Assembly: GCF_043951855.1 (NCBI RefSeq)
Contig: NZ_JBINJW010000001.1
Location: 62,001 to 126,000 of the forward strand
DNA length: 64,000 nt
Source: Proteiniclasticum sp043951855
GTDB lineage: Bacteria; Bacillota; Clostridia; Clostridiales; Clostridiaceae
Reading direction: 5' to 3'
A program made the position numbers and the translations under genes. Of the stretch, positions 1-9,257 are shown in pieces (the first letter of the stretch is position 1; each line of letters begins with the position of its first letter). Below the pieces are notes generated by a model. That model was not told where the DNA came from. It saw only the letters and a program-made list of their open reading frames with translations, and ran no database searches.

Positions 1-110
1 AGCACATGATGAACCATTGGTTTTCCATCTATGTCCACAAGAAGTTTGTTCTCTCCGAAACGTCTGCTCAATCCCGAAGCCATGACGATGATTCTTAAAT
101 ACCTTTTCAT
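1..110 (-). CDS. MobA-like nucleotidyltransferase, N-terminus only
   Basis: The gene starts at an ATG at 110 and runs off the left edge of the window, so only about 36 residues are visible. They begin with a beta strand followed by MASGLSRRFGENKLL, which is the nucleotide-binding signature of NTP_transf_3/MobA-like proteins (usual form LAAGxSxRxGxxKxL). It shares an ATGA overlap with the upstream NTPase gene, so translation is probably coupled. In molybdenum hydroxylase operons such proteins are usually the CTP:molybdopterin cytidylyltransferase MocA or a relative. That role is an inference from context; GTP-specific MobA cannot be excluded from this fragment. Confidence 0.8.
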   Translation of the reverse strand, partial: MKRYLRIIVMASGLSRRFGENKLLVDIDGKPMVHHV

Positions 111-637
111 GGCTTCCTCCTCCCCCTCGCAAAATAATTCAGAGCCCTATTATAAGCCTCTTCTCTGTCCAGCAAATCCAGATCTATATGGAGCCCCTCT
201 TCTAAGTTCCATACTTTCAAATTAAACGTTAGGTCTTCCTTTTTCAGGACTACCAGCACTGGAATCTCTTTTTGCACAACTGCGGCCCATACAGTATTAA
301 GAAAAGCCCTGTTGTCTTTTTCAAACCTTCCGATCTCGTCCATCAAGATGCAATCACTCTTATGCTTTATACTTCTCTCTATGGCTCGCACACCAACTAA
401 ACTAAAGGCATCCTGATCGATTACAAGTTCTCCATTTCCCTTAAACCTGGCCATAGGAATACCAGGGGTGATTCTCTTCCCTTTTTCCACTGGAAACATA
501 TCAAACCCTATTCTTTTTCCCTCATGAATCACTGGAAGCGTGCAAAACCCTCCTGCTTTCCAGTGTAGAGCAGTCAATATTTTCTGGCACAATGTAGATT
601 TACCAGCACCCGGCAAACCTGTCACCATCATCAGCAT
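107..637 (-). CDS. THEP1-like nucleoside-triphosphatase (NTPase_1 family)
   Basis: This 176-residue P-loop protein starts with the Walker A motif GLPGAGKST at residues 7-15. It then has GGFCT near residue 30 and GKRIGFD near residue 40, both typical of the THEP1/NTPase_1 family, and a Walker B-type DEIG motif near residue 99. THEP1 proteins hydrolyse nucleoside triphosphates in vitro, but their cell role is poorly known. Here it lies between the molybdenum hydroxylase genes and a MobA-like gene, in the same operon, which suggests a role in cofactor maturation or enzyme assembly (inference). A GGAGGAAGAG ribosome site precedes the ATG. A hairpin separates it from the hydroxylase gene upstream. 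Confidence 0.8.
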   Translation of the reverse strand: MLMMVTGLPGAGKSTLCQKILTALHWKAGGFCTLPVIHEGKRIGFDMFPVEKGKRITPGIPMARFKGNGELVIDQDAFSLVGVRAIERSIKHKSDCILMDEIGRFEKDNRAFLNTVWAAVVQKEIPVLVVLKKEDLTFNLKVWNLEEGLHIDLDLLDREEAYNRALNYFARGRRKP

Positions 638-674
638 GGTCTCTTCCTCCCCTATGTCACTCTTTATGCTTTAA

Positions 675-715
675 ACACCCCGACGATAGGACATGATGCC
701 TGAAAATCGGGGTGT
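675..715 (-). terminator. Hairpin between hydroxylase and NTPase genes
   Basis: A perfect 9-bp inverted repeat (ACACCCCGA / TCGGGGTGT) with a 23-nt loop lies in the 91-bp gap. On the minus strand it is followed by TTTAAAG, a weak T-run, so it may be a partial terminator or an mRNA-processing hairpin that lowers expression of the two downstream genes. Confidence 0.5.
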
Positions 716-728
716 ACTTGAACGTTTC

Positions 729-3029
729 TTATGAAGGATTTAACTCATTTTCCAGCATACTCATCGCCACCTTCTCACTGGTGATTGGCAGGCTGCGCAC
801 ATTGACTTTAGTTGCATGATACACGGCATTTGCTATGGCAGGTGAAGGCGTATTAATGACAATTTCTCCAATGGATTTCGCTCCAAAAGGTCCTGAAGGT
901 TCATAGCTGCTCTCAAATTCCACACGTATATTCCCCACATCTAATCTGGACGGAATCTTGTACTTCATGAAAGAGTCCTGTATGAGTCTGCCCTTCTTGT
1001 CATAAGTAACATCCTCGTATAAGGCCATCCCTATGCCCTGGACAATGCCCCCTTCTACCTGGATTCTAGCGAGGTTCGGATTGATTGGAGTGCCGCAGTC
1101 CACCACCGCCACATAGTCAATCAAATCAATTTGACCCGTTTGTGTATCCACTTCAATTTCTACAAGACCAGCCATGAAAGGTGGAGGACTGGTAGCTGAA
1201 AAGTGAGACTCACTGGCAGTCAGGTACTGATTAGTTCCTACCAAGGAACTGTTCCCAATATCAAGTAACGAAACTTCTTTGATGTGTTCTCGTGAGAATA
1301 CCTTTTCTCCATCAAATTCAACTTCTTCCACAGGCAGATCCAGAAGTCTTGCCCCCTCTTGAAGAATTTTAACCCGTAGTTTCTCGCAGGTCTTCACCAC
1401 AGCCATACCGGTGATATAGGTGGTACTAGACGCATAGGACCCTGTATCATAGGGTGAGAGATCTGTATCTACGCCATGAACCACGACATTGTCTACGTCG
1501 CAATCCAATGATTCCGCTGCCATTTGGGCTAAGATCGTGTCACAACCAGTCCCCATATCTGACGCGCCAATCAATAGCGTATAGAAACCATCATCGTTAA
1601 GCCTGATCTCCACAGCGCCCACATCCACATTGGAGATGCCCGACCCCTGCATGGCCACAGCGCAGCCTACGCTTCGCACTTTATTATCGCCCATATCTCT
1701 AGCCGGGAATTTATTATCCCAGTCGATCATCTCTTTTGCTTTCGTGAGGCAGTTGTCCAGGTGACAGCTCCCTAGAATTTCATTGTAGTAGGTAGGCATC
1801 GTGTTTCCGACCTGATTTTTATCCAGCATATTCTTCATCCGAAGAACAGTCGGGTCCATATTCATCTTGGCAGCCAGTTCATTGACTGCTGATTCCAGCG
1901 CAAAGAACCCCTGGGTTGCACCATATCCTCTGAAAGCTCCTCCTGCCATGGTATTCGTATATACCACATCATAGTCAAATCTCGAAGCTTTGATTTTATT
2001 ATATATCGTCATAGCCTTATGACCTGATAGCCCTACCGTGGTGGGGCCATGGTCTCCGTATGCACCCGCATTCCACAGAGAATGCATATGAATAACTTTA
2101 ATATTCCCTTCCTCATCTGCGCCTAAGCGAACAGTAATCTCACTCTCATGGCGAGGTCGTCCACAAGTCATGCTTTCTTCTCTGGTGAAGATGAGCTTAG
2201 CAGGTTTTCCTGTGACCTTGGTCACAAGAGCAGGATAAATCTCACTGACTATAGTCTGTTTCGCTCCAAATCCTCCACCGATTCTCGGCTTGATGACTCT
2301 AATATTGGATTTAGGAATTTCAAGCGCCGTAGATAGAATTCTTCTTACATGAAAGGGAACCTGCGTTGACGTTGTCACCACAAGTCTACCGTAAGGATCC
2401 ATACTGGTGTGTGTTCTAAAGGTCTCCATCATAGCCTGGTTATTCGACAGTGTATGATATTTCTCCGATACCACATAGGCACTGTCTGCCAGTTCCTTCT
2501 CCACATCCCCCAGTACTGCTGAATTCGTTGCACAAATATTTCTCTTTGGGTCAGCACCTACATCCACCAAAGAGCGGAAATCTTCTTCTGGATGAACGAT
2601 AATATCACTATCTATGGCTGTTCTGAAATCAAGCAAAGGAGTAAGCACTTCATACTCTACTTGAATCAGCGCCATGGCTTCAGCAACGGATTTTTCATCC
2701 CATCCAGCGATGATCGCTACCGGGTCTCCCACACTACGAATCAGAGGATCTAAAATGAGCCTGTCATAAGGACTCAGTTCAGGATAACTCTGTCCCGCAG
2801 TGGTAAATCTTGTTTTTGGTGCTTCTTCATGGGTTAAGATGCATTCGATTCCGTCTACTTTCATCGCCTCTTCTTTAGAAACACTTAAGACTCTCGCATG
2901 AGCATGGGGACTTCTCAGAAGCTTTACTGTAAGAAAATGTTCTGGTGTAATATCATCCGTAAAAACCGGTTTACCAGTAATTAGTGGAATCGCATCTTTC
3001 TTGCGTATACTCTTATTTACGGTCTTCAT
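729..3029 (-). CDS. Xanthine dehydrogenase-type molybdopterin-binding subunit
   Basis: This 766-residue protein is the catalytic large subunit of a three-subunit molybdenum hydroxylase, which oxidises a purine or other N-heterocycle with water as oxygen source. The family motifs are present: GGGFGAKQ near residue 251, AFRGYGATQ near residue 365, and PFGAKSIGE near residue 720, whose glutamate is the usual catalytic base. The length fits the XdhA type (about 750 residues), and all key glycine motifs are intact. It starts at an ATG with AGGAGG upstream and overlaps the iron-sulfur subunit gene by 17 bp. The substrate is not fixed by sequence. A nearby NCS2 permease favours xanthine or hypoxanthine, but nicotinate- or selenium-dependent hydroxylases look similar. 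Confidence 0.93.
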   Translation of the reverse strand: MKTVNKSIRKKDAIPLITGKPVFTDDITPEHFLTVKLLRSPHAHARVLSVSKEEAMKVDGIECILTHEEAPKTRFTTAGQSYPELSPYDRLILDPLIRSVGDPVAIIAGWDEKSVAEAMALIQVEYEVLTPLLDFRTAIDSDIIVHPEEDFRSLVDVGADPKRNICATNSAVLGDVEKELADSAYVVSEKYHTLSNNQAMMETFRTHTSMDPYGRLVVTTSTQVPFHVRRILSTALEIPKSNIRVIKPRIGGGFGAKQTIVSEIYPALVTKVTGKPAKLIFTREESMTCGRPRHESEITVRLGADEEGNIKVIHMHSLWNAGAYGDHGPTTVGLSGHKAMTIYNKIKASRFDYDVVYTNTMAGGAFRGYGATQGFFALESAVNELAAKMNMDPTVLRMKNMLDKNQVGNTMPTYYNEILGSCHLDNCLTKAKEMIDWDNKFPARDMGDNKVRSVGCAVAMQGSGISNVDVGAVEIRLNDDGFYTLLIGASDMGTGCDTILAQMAAESLDCDVDNVVVHGVDTDLSPYDTGSYASSTTYITGMAVVKTCEKLRVKILQEGARLLDLPVEEVEFDGEKVFSREHIKEVSLLDIGNSSLVGTNQYLTASESHFSATSPPPFMAGLVEIEVDTQTGQIDLIDYVAVVDCGTPINPNLARIQVEGGIVQGIGMALYEDVTYDKKGRLIQDSFMKYKIPSRLDVGNIRVEFESSYEPSGPFGAKSIGEIVINTPSPAIANAVYHATKVNVRSLPITSEKVAMSMLENELNPS

Positions 3030-3489
3030 GATTTACCTCCTCAGCGGACTCCAGATAGCTACGAATCGCTCTCATATGCCCCATATATCCTGTACAACGA
3101 CAAAGATTGCCAGAGAGGTAATTCCTGATTTCTTCATCATTTGGACTGTTCAGCTCGTTTTTCATGGCATACATATTCATAATCAATCCTGGGCTGCAGA
3201 AACCACACTGTTCTGCTCCCTCATCTGCTATGAAACCCCCGATTTGCACCGCTTCCTTTTGAATCCCCTCCAGGGTGATTACATGTTTTCCATCAGCTCG
3301 TGCCACAAGTGTAGAGCAGGAAAGGACGGGTTTTCCTTCAAGCGGTACGGTGCATAATCCACAGTTGGAGGTTTCGCATCCTCTTTTTACACTGAAGTTA
3401 CCTTTAGATCGAACAAAATCAATGAGCAGCGTATCTGGTGCCACCTCTCCATGAAATTCTTTTCCATTGATCCACATATTAATTTCCAT
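3013..3489 (-). CDS. Molybdenum hydroxylase 2Fe-2S subunit
   Basis: This 158-residue protein has the two [2Fe-2S] centres of the xanthine dehydrogenase family. The N-terminal plant-ferredoxin-type cluster ligands lie in CETSNCGLC (residues 38-46) with a further Cys near residue 58. The C-terminal domain has CGFC near residue 96 and CRC near residue 130. It passes electrons from the molybdenum site to the FAD subunit. An AGGAGG site precedes the ATG, and its start lies inside the end of the FAD-subunit gene, so the three subunits are translationally coupled. Its length matches XdhC-type subunits (about 160 residues). Confidence 0.94.
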   Translation of the reverse strand: MEINMWINGKEFHGEVAPDTLLIDFVRSKGNFSVKRGCETSNCGLCTVPLEGKPVLSCSTLVARADGKHVITLEGIQKEAVQIGGFIADEGAEQCGFCSPGLIMNMYAMKNELNSPNDEEIRNYLSGNLCRCTGYMGHMRAIRSYLESAEEVNHEDRK

Positions 3490-4270
3490 GATAACCTCCT
3501 GAAATCTTCTCTACATTTCTTTTTGTCAGCACTTTTGCAAGCATGCTTCGGTACTCCTGACTGCCTAAGTAATTAGTACCAAAGGTCATCTCTTCCATCA
3601 TCTTGTTTAACATCTCTTCCATCTCTTGTTCAGGAAGATGAGCTCCGCCCATAAAATCCATTCTCTTCGCAACTCCCGGCCTTGCACCCAGTACAACCGA
3701 CCATAATCCGTCGTTGTAGGAGACCGCACTTGCTAGAATCGGAAAATCTGTCGCACTTTTTCTCACAGTTTCATAAGCCGCTTTTCGACCGTCCTTTTTG
3801 ATGATAATTCGGACCAGGACATCTTTGATCGGTTTCATTTCCAAGTAGTCTTTCAGCGGTAGCCTACCTTCATGAGCAAACTCCAGCTCAGTGTTTAAGG
3901 CAAGCAATGATGTGATCACATCGGAGAATCCCAGCTTTGAGGCCACAGACCCACCCATGGTAGCACCGTTTCGAAACTGAACGCCCACGATTCCTTGTAC
4001 TGCCTTGGCGAGATAACCGTCAAAATAACTGTTCAATCCTTCATGGACTTCCACCTCTCTTAAAGAAGTCATGGCTCCAATGGTAAAGGACTTTTCATCT
4101 TCATCAATACGATCTATAGACAGAGCTGAAAGATCGATGGCATTTTCAATCTTTCTGTTCCCCATTTTCAGCCACATGATTCCACCTAAAATCACACTGC
4201 CTCTTTCTTGTATTAGTTTATAGGCTTCATCTAGGCTTTTTACCATAATATGATTTTTTATCGTAAACAT
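3479..4270 (-). CDS. Molybdenum hydroxylase FAD-binding subunit
   Basis: This 263-residue protein is the FAD subunit that delivers electrons from the hydroxylase to NAD+ or another acceptor. It shows the FAD pyrophosphate motif NGATMGGS near residue 105 and GGIMWL near residue 29, and a CO_dh_flav_C-like C-terminal domain. I place the start at the ATG at 4270 because AGGAAGAG lies just upstream. An ATG 69 bp further upstream would add residues with no family match and has no good ribosome site. It is the first of three overlapping hydroxylase genes and follows the ABC transporter ATPase in the same operon. Confidence 0.9.
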   Translation of the reverse strand: MFTIKNHIMVKSLDEAYKLIQERGSVILGGIMWLKMGNRKIENAIDLSALSIDRIDEDEKSFTIGAMTSLREVEVHEGLNSYFDGYLAKAVQGIVGVQFRNGATMGGSVASKLGFSDVITSLLALNTELEFAHEGRLPLKDYLEMKPIKDVLVRIIIKKDGRKAAYETVRKSATDFPILASAVSYNDGLWSVVLGARPGVAKRMDFMGGAHLPEQEMEEMLNKMMEEMTFGTNYLGSQEYRSMLAKVLTKRNVEKISGGYHGN

Positions 4271-4356
4271 AGTTTCTCTTCCTTTCTTCCCGGTTTTCGC
4301 TAATCCGCTTGTAATCTTAACTTCTAACAACACCTGCAATGCTGATTTCTTCTCAA

Positions 4357-5130
4357 CTAGTCTTTTTTATCAACCAGCAGTCTTCCCTGAGAAGACGCAA
4401 TCAGTTCCACTTCTCCATAGACCTGTCTCATCTTTTCTTCTATGGACTCTTTCTGCTCCCTATGAACATTGATCGTGGACACCACCTGCCCCTCTTTGAA
4501 CAAACAGATACGATCTGCATAGCGTAAAGCTAAATTGGGATCATGGATCACTAGAAGGGATATGCAATTTCGCTTTCTGGTTTCCGTCAGGACCAGCTCC
4601 ATCATCTCATGGCGAACCATGAAATCCAGTGTACTCTCTGGTTCATCTAATAGAAGCACGGGCGTTTCTCTAATGAGAGAACGAATCAGTCTCACCTTTT
4701 GCTTTTCTCCTTCACTTAATGATGTGAAGTCCCTGTGAATGTACTCCAGCAGACCGAAATCATCCAACTCCCTGCGAACTCGATCTTTCATCTTCTTACT
4801 GTAGTTTTCAAAAATCCCCATATCCGGATTAAATCCCATGAGAATAATATCCTCCACAGAGGTGGGATAAGTCACCCTGAAGGTCTGAGGCATAAAGCTG
4901 ATATACTTCGCCATTTCCTTCGTGGTTTTCAGACTTAAATCCATATCCCCCAATGACTTTTTCCCTTCTGATTTCAGAAGAGACATCATCCCTTTCACCA
5001 AGGTGCTTTTACCCGACCCGTTCTTCCCCACTAAAGCCACCAGTTCACCAGGGTCAAGATCCATATTGATTTTTTTTGTTTGCCAGTGGTCATATCCGCA
5101 TTGAAAATTCTCTAAGCTCAGCTTCCTCAT
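4357..5130 (-). CDS. FecE-type ABC transporter ATPase (putative molybdate/tungstate)
   Basis: This 257-residue ATPase powers the importer encoded by the two upstream genes. It shows Walker A GKNGSGKST (about residues 35-43), the signature LSEGEKQK (near 138), Walker B VLLLDEP (near 158) and the switch histidine in LLVIHD (near 192). It belongs to the iron-siderophore/B12/molybdate branch. Its ATG overlaps the permease stop by 4 bp (ATGA). Because the operon continues straight into a molybdoenzyme, I infer molybdate or tungstate as substrate, as in the MolBCA importer of Haemophilus, which is also of this type. Iron-siderophore transport remains possible. Confidence 0.88.
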   Translation of the reverse strand: MRKLSLENFQCGYDHWQTKKINMDLDPGELVALVGKNGSGKSTLVKGMMSLLKSEGKKSLGDMDLSLKTTKEMAKYISFMPQTFRVTYPTSVEDIILMGFNPDMGIFENYSKKMKDRVRRELDDFGLLEYIHRDFTSLSEGEKQKVRLIRSLIRETPVLLLDEPESTLDFMVRHEMMELVLTETRKRNCISLLVIHDPNLALRYADRICLFKEGQVVSTINVHREQKESIEEKMRQVYGEVELIASSQGRLLVDKKD

Positions 5131-6107
5131 AATTTCCCCTTCCCTCTCATCAGCATGATCAGTATGGGTGCCCCAATAAGAGATGTAAGAATACTGACGG
5201 GGATCTCCGCGTAGGTTAAGGTTCTCGCTAGAACATCCGATACCAATAGAAGATTCCCGCCAATGAGTCCTGCGATGATCCAGGTGATCCGGTTGTTGGT
5301 TTTAAGAATCAGCCTCGCCAGGTGTGGTGCAACCAGGCCGATGAAGGAAATGATTCCAGTAATGGAGATTAAGGATGCCACCACCAGTGCAGATAAAAAC
5401 AATATCAAAGGCCGGATTATTTTCAGGTTTACACCCAGAGCTTCCGCTTCTCCATCAGACAAGGATAAGATTCCTACTTGTCTTCCTAGGAAGAGAAGCA
5501 GGATTAACGCCGGGAGACTTCCAAGTAGGCCAAGATACACTTTTTCCAAGGTGACTGCCCCAAGGCCTCCCATAAGCCAGAATTCAATGGAAGACAGCTG
5601 ATTTTCAGGGTCTGCCATGAGTTTCATCAGCATGAGAACGGACTGGGCGAGTGCATTCACCGCCACTCCCGCCACCACAAAGGAGGCCAGCTGGCGGCTG
5701 AATCTGCCTCGAGTAAGATATACTGCCAGGCTAATGGCCAAAAGAGCGCCTACTAAAGCACCGGAGGTCACTGTAAGAAAGCCCCCACCACCTAAAATGA
5801 TTCCTAACGCTGCTCCCGCACCGGCTCCACTAGAGACCCCCATAATATCAGGAGAAGCCAGTGGATTTTTAAAGATCGTCTGCATCAAAGCACCCACCAA
5901 AGATAGGGCAAACCCTGCATAGAGCGCCATAAGGGTTCTGGGCAGTCTTAACTGATAAAACACTTTGTAGTCCAGAGGATCCGTTATCTTTCCTGAGATC
6001 ATGCGCGTCAAAGACACGTCATACTTGCCTACTTCCAGAGAAAGAAACAGGAGGGAAACCGTGCAAACAAGAAGAAAAAACACAGTATTGTTAAGCTTTT
6101 TCCCCAT
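5127..6107 (-). CDS. FecCD-type ABC transporter permease
   Basis: This 326-residue membrane protein is a BtuC/FecCD-family permease with about ten hydrophobic segments. Family motifs are visible: LRLPRTLMA near residue 50, GALMQTIFKNPLASPDIMG near residues 70-88, and FIGLVAPHLAR near residue 260, the coupling region to the ATPase. The start at 6107 is chosen because AGGAGG lies 9 nt upstream; two in-frame ATGs further upstream are too close to that site. It is encoded between the binding protein and the ATPase and probably forms a homodimeric channel with them. Confidence 0.9.
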   Translation of the reverse strand: MGKKLNNTVFFLLVCTVSLLFLSLEVGKYDVSLTRMISGKITDPLDYKVFYQLRLPRTLMALYAGFALSLVGALMQTIFKNPLASPDIMGVSSGAGAGAALGIILGGGGFLTVTSGALVGALLAISLAVYLTRGRFSRQLASFVVAGVAVNALAQSVLMLMKLMADPENQLSSIEFWLMGGLGAVTLEKVYLGLLGSLPALILLLFLGRQVGILSLSDGEAEALGVNLKIIRPLILFLSALVVASLISITGIISFIGLVAPHLARLILKTNNRITWIIAGLIGGNLLLVSDVLARTLTYAEIPVSILTSLIGAPILIMLMRGKGKL

Positions 6108-6144
6108 GGTCATTTCCCTCCTCATACTTTCAGTTGCTTCTCAT

Positions 6145-7206
6145 CTAGTTTAACGCTTCCGTAAAGGTAAACCCGTAGAACTTTTCATAATACGACACCA
6201 CATCCGCCTTGAACTCTTCCGCATCATATTCCTCTTCATAAAGATAGGAGGATATGGCCAAAACCCCAAGAGCACTTGCAGGGACGGGTGAATCCCAAGA
6301 CTCGATGTTTGACGGAAGTCTATAGACTTTCTTTTCTTTTATTGCACTAAGGTCAGAAAGAACAGAATCGTTTAACACATCCTCCACCGTATAGCTCGCA
6401 TCAGATGCAATGATAATATAATCTGGCTGCCAGGATAGAATCTGCTCATAAGATACTTCAGACCAGTAACTGTCTTCCAGCTCCTTTGCTACATTTAGTG
6501 CTCCAGCTTCTTCAATCAAGGAAGACTGATGCATTTTTCCACCCGCTGTGGTCAACAGACTGCTATTTCCACCAAAGTAAACCGTAACCTTTTCTTCTTC
6601 ACTCCCTTTACCTGCTAACGCTTTCGCCTTTGCAAGGAGCTCCTTGTTATAAGAAATGATTTCTTTCGCCCTGTCTGAAGTTCCAGTTACTTCACCCAGC
6701 ATGAGCAGCACTTCTTCCATCTCAGTAAAGCTTTCCGGATTAACGCCTAAGGCTTTCACTCCTAGACCCTCCATTGTCTCCACTATGTCTTTCAGACGAA
6801 CAGGAACCACCAGCATTTCCGGGTTCAGCGCCAAAGCGCCTTCCAGGTTAAACTCTTTCGCCGTTCCCACATTTGGCACGTCTAAAAGTTCTGGAGCAGC
6901 CAGAGAATACAAAGGTCTGTTCTCAGCCTTTGCTTCAATTCCGACCATCTTATCTGTAAGACCTAGCGCCATAAGCATGCTTGAAGTTATATAGTACCCA
7001 CTGACTAATCTCTCAGGTGTTTTTTCAAAAACCACTTCTCGGTCTAAATGATCCGTGACTTTAACGCCTTCAGCTTCATCAGGTGTCTCTACGACGGGTG
7101 TCTCTACTTCGGGCGTTTCTATCTCCTTTGGTTGACATGCACCTAAAGTGATTCCCATGACACTTACGAGTAGCACTGAAACCATGGTTTTTATTCTTTT
7201 GTTCAT
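6145..7206 (-). CDS. Periplasmic-binding-protein-like lipoprotein for metal oxyanion or siderophore
   Basis: This 353-residue protein is the substrate-binding component of the ABC importer. It starts with a lipoprotein signal (MNKRIKTMVSVLLVSVMG) and a lipobox LGAC with the acylated Cys near residue 24. A Thr/Glu/Pro-rich linker and a BtuF/FecB-type fold follow (DHLDREVVFEKTPERLV near residue 50). The start at 7206 has AGAGGA upstream; an ATG 27 bp earlier lacks one. It is the first gene of the operon that continues into the molybdenum hydroxylase, which supports molybdate/tungstate binding as in MolA. Sequence alone does not fix the ligand. Confidence 0.87.
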   Translation of the reverse strand: MNKRIKTMVSVLLVSVMGITLGACQPKEIETPEVETPVVETPDEAEGVKVTDHLDREVVFEKTPERLVSGYYITSSMLMALGLTDKMVGIEAKAENRPLYSLAAPELLDVPNVGTAKEFNLEGALALNPEMLVVPVRLKDIVETMEGLGVKALGVNPESFTEMEEVLLMLGEVTGTSDRAKEIISYNKELLAKAKALAGKGSEEEKVTVYFGGNSSLLTTAGGKMHQSSLIEEAGALNVAKELEDSYWSEVSYEQILSWQPDYIIIASDASYTVEDVLNDSVLSDLSAIKEKKVYRLPSNIESWDSPVPASALGVLAISSYLYEEEYDAEEFKADVVSYYEKFYGFTFTEALN

Positions 7207-7718
7207 TCTTATAATTCCTCTTTTCTTCATCACTTAACCACCGCTAAACGAATTATTGATTTCTTTTGTTAGATTATGGTCCGATACATCTATTTGATTG
7301 AAAGTCACATAGAAATTTGTATGTCTTTAATGTTAATAATACAGACATTTTTTCAATTATTCAAGATAACGTACGTATTATCGCGAACGTCAAACAATCA
7401 CTTTATGAGCTGTTTCAAGTTTCGTATTCCGTATCTGATCACACTCCAGTATGCTGATTTAAGCATCACTTTCTGCTTTCTATGGAATACAGCCTCTTCT
7501 AAAGCGCAGCATACTGTCTTAAATAGGATGGACAAAGTCATTCAGAACGACTTTGTCCTTTGTTCATCCACTCATTCATAAATCGTTACTTGCAGATTAC
7601 AGTCTTTCTCATTCATCTGCAGTCTATAATAAATGGAATAGAGCCTCAGACTATTTCCTGACAGATTTTATATATTGGAAAGTCATTACTATTGATAGCT
7701 TTCTTCGCTAATTACAAC
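7207..7718. other. Intergenic region upstream of the transporter-hydroxylase operon
   Basis: About 510 bp lie between the binding-protein gene and the purine permease gene. The stretch nearest 7206 must hold the operon promoter, but I could not single out a clear -35/-10 pair. I looked for a molybdenum-cofactor riboswitch and for purine riboswitch motifs on the minus strand and found neither. The only strong structure is the hairpin at 7530-7558. Plus-strand reading frames here have no protein-like composition or ribosome site. Confidence 0.5.
7530..7558 (-). terminator. Possible terminator after the purine permease gene
   Basis: A perfect 10-bp inverted repeat (GGACAAAGTC / GACTTTGTCC) with a 9-nt loop lies about 160 bp beyond the permease stop. 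Neither strand has a long T-run after it, so termination efficiency is uncertain. Confidence 0.4.
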
Positions 7719-9086
7719 TCAACTGCTTTTTATGAGTTCTTGTTCATCCAAACTCTCTCGTTCCTTCTGCTCCTCTTCCAGTGACTTTTTAGGAATCACA
7801 ACATTCAGGAAAAGAGCCATTAGCGTTGCAATGACCACAGGGGATCTTCCAAAGACCATCATGAACCAGTCCGGAAAGTTTGCAAGCGCTGCTGGTACTT
7901 GAGTTATGCCCATTCCCAAAGCAACGGAAAGTCCAACTATGGACATGTTTCGATTAGACATTTCCTCTTGTGTGATAAGTTTTATTCCCGTCATGGTAAT
8001 CATTCCAAAAACTGAAATTGTTGCTCCACCAAGAACTGCGTATGGAATAGTTGTCATAAAAGCACCAAACTTCGGAATGAGTCCAGCAACGATAACTATA
8101 CTAGCTGCAATGGCAAAGACTCTTCTAGCCACAACCTTTGTGCTTGCAACGATACCGACATTCTGACTGTACGTTGCCGTAGGTAGAGCTCCGATCATCG
8201 AGGCGATGGCACTTGAAAGCCCATAGGATTTGATTCCCCCAGCAAGCTCTGCATCGGTTACTTCTCTGTTGAACCCACCCACAGTAGTGGAGGAAAAGTC
8301 CCCTACAGATTGAATCGCATTCACAACATACATGACAACCATGGAAATTGCCGCTGTAGGATAAAACTCTATGCCGAAATGAAACGGTTTGGGTAGTGCA
8401 ACCCAATCAGCAGAAGCCAGTGGCGTGAAATCCACCATACCTAAAGGTAAAGCCAACAGATACCCCGCAAGAATTCCGACAAGAATTGAAGCCAGCTTAA
8501 AGATCCCTTTACCATAATTGTTACAGATAAGAACAGTTGCTAAAACAATAATGGCTACCAGCCAGTTTAACAGTGAACCATACGTGGGTGAACCAATGCC
8601 ACCCGCCATATAGTTTACTCCAATCGGGTACAAGGAAAGCCCAATGGTAAGTACCACCGTTCCTGCCACGATAGGTGGAAAGTATTTTCTAATAGGCTTA
8701 ATGAAAAACCCCATAATAACAGCTGCAAGTGATCCGATGAGCTGAGCACCAAAAATCGCCGCGATGCCATATTCTGATCCTATGGCTAAAAGCACTGGAA
8801 TATACGAAAAAGATATCCCCATGATGACTGGAAGCCTGGCACCAATCTGCTTAAAAGCAAAAAGCTGCATGAACGTTGCGATTCCTGCAATAAGTAACCC
8901 TGTCTGGACCAGAAGAGTTCTTTCATCCATGGTCATTCCTGTGGCTGCTGCAACCATAATCGATGGAGTGACATTACCGACAATCATGGCAAGAACATGC
9001 TGAATTCCCAGTGGAATTGACTTGGCCAAACTAGGTTTTCCTTCATAATCAAACAAAGATGTATTTCCGGCTACATTTTTCTTCAT
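7719..9086 (-). CDS. NCS2-family xanthine/uracil permease
   Basis: This 455-residue membrane protein belongs to the nucleobase:cation symporter-2 family. It has 12-14 hydrophobic segments, the QSVGDFSSTTVGG motif near residue 270 and QNVGIVASTKVVARR near residue 312, which correspond to the substrate-binding and NCS2 signature regions. It probably imports xanthine, uric acid or uracil with protons. The start at 9086 is chosen because GGGGGAAG lies just upstream; an upstream ATG lacks a ribosome site. Proximity to the molybdenum hydroxylase operon favours a purine. It has its own sigma-A-like promoter at 9271-9300 and a 5' leader of roughly 180 nt. Confidence 0.9.
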   Translation of the reverse strand: MKKNVAGNTSLFDYEGKPSLAKSIPLGIQHVLAMIVGNVTPSIMVAAATGMTMDERTLLVQTGLLIAGIATFMQLFAFKQIGARLPVIMGISFSYIPVLLAIGSEYGIAAIFGAQLIGSLAAVIMGFFIKPIRKYFPPIVAGTVVLTIGLSLYPIGVNYMAGGIGSPTYGSLLNWLVAIIVLATVLICNNYGKGIFKLASILVGILAGYLLALPLGMVDFTPLASADWVALPKPFHFGIEFYPTAAISMVVMYVVNAIQSVGDFSSTTVGGFNREVTDAELAGGIKSYGLSSAIASMIGALPTATYSQNVGIVASTKVVARRVFAIAASIVIVAGLIPKFGAFMTTIPYAVLGGATISVFGMITMTGIKLITQEEMSNRNMSIVGLSVALGMGITQVPAALANFPDWFMMVFGRSPVVIATLMALFLNVVIPKKSLEEEQKERESLDEQELIKSS

Positions 9087-9257
9087 TATCACACTTCCCC
9101 CGTTAATATATTGAACAATTATCAAGCTCTATGAATCATAATTTTACAGAATATGATCATCCGACAAAATGAGCTTCTGACCTTCATTTCTTCAATTCAC
9201 TCATTTATACCAGTCCTTAGCAGACAGATTTCAAAATAGTCATCAACCCGATAAATT

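Noticed and set aside
729..3029. Selenocysteine in the molybdenum hydroxylase
   Set aside because: No in-frame TGA is seen in the gene; labile selenium, if used, would not be visible in the coding sequence.
7276..7581. Plus-strand open frame of about 100 codons upstream of the ABC transporter operon
   Set aside because: No ribosome site, low-complexity hydrophobic/Cys composition, no family resemblance; it lies in a promoter region.
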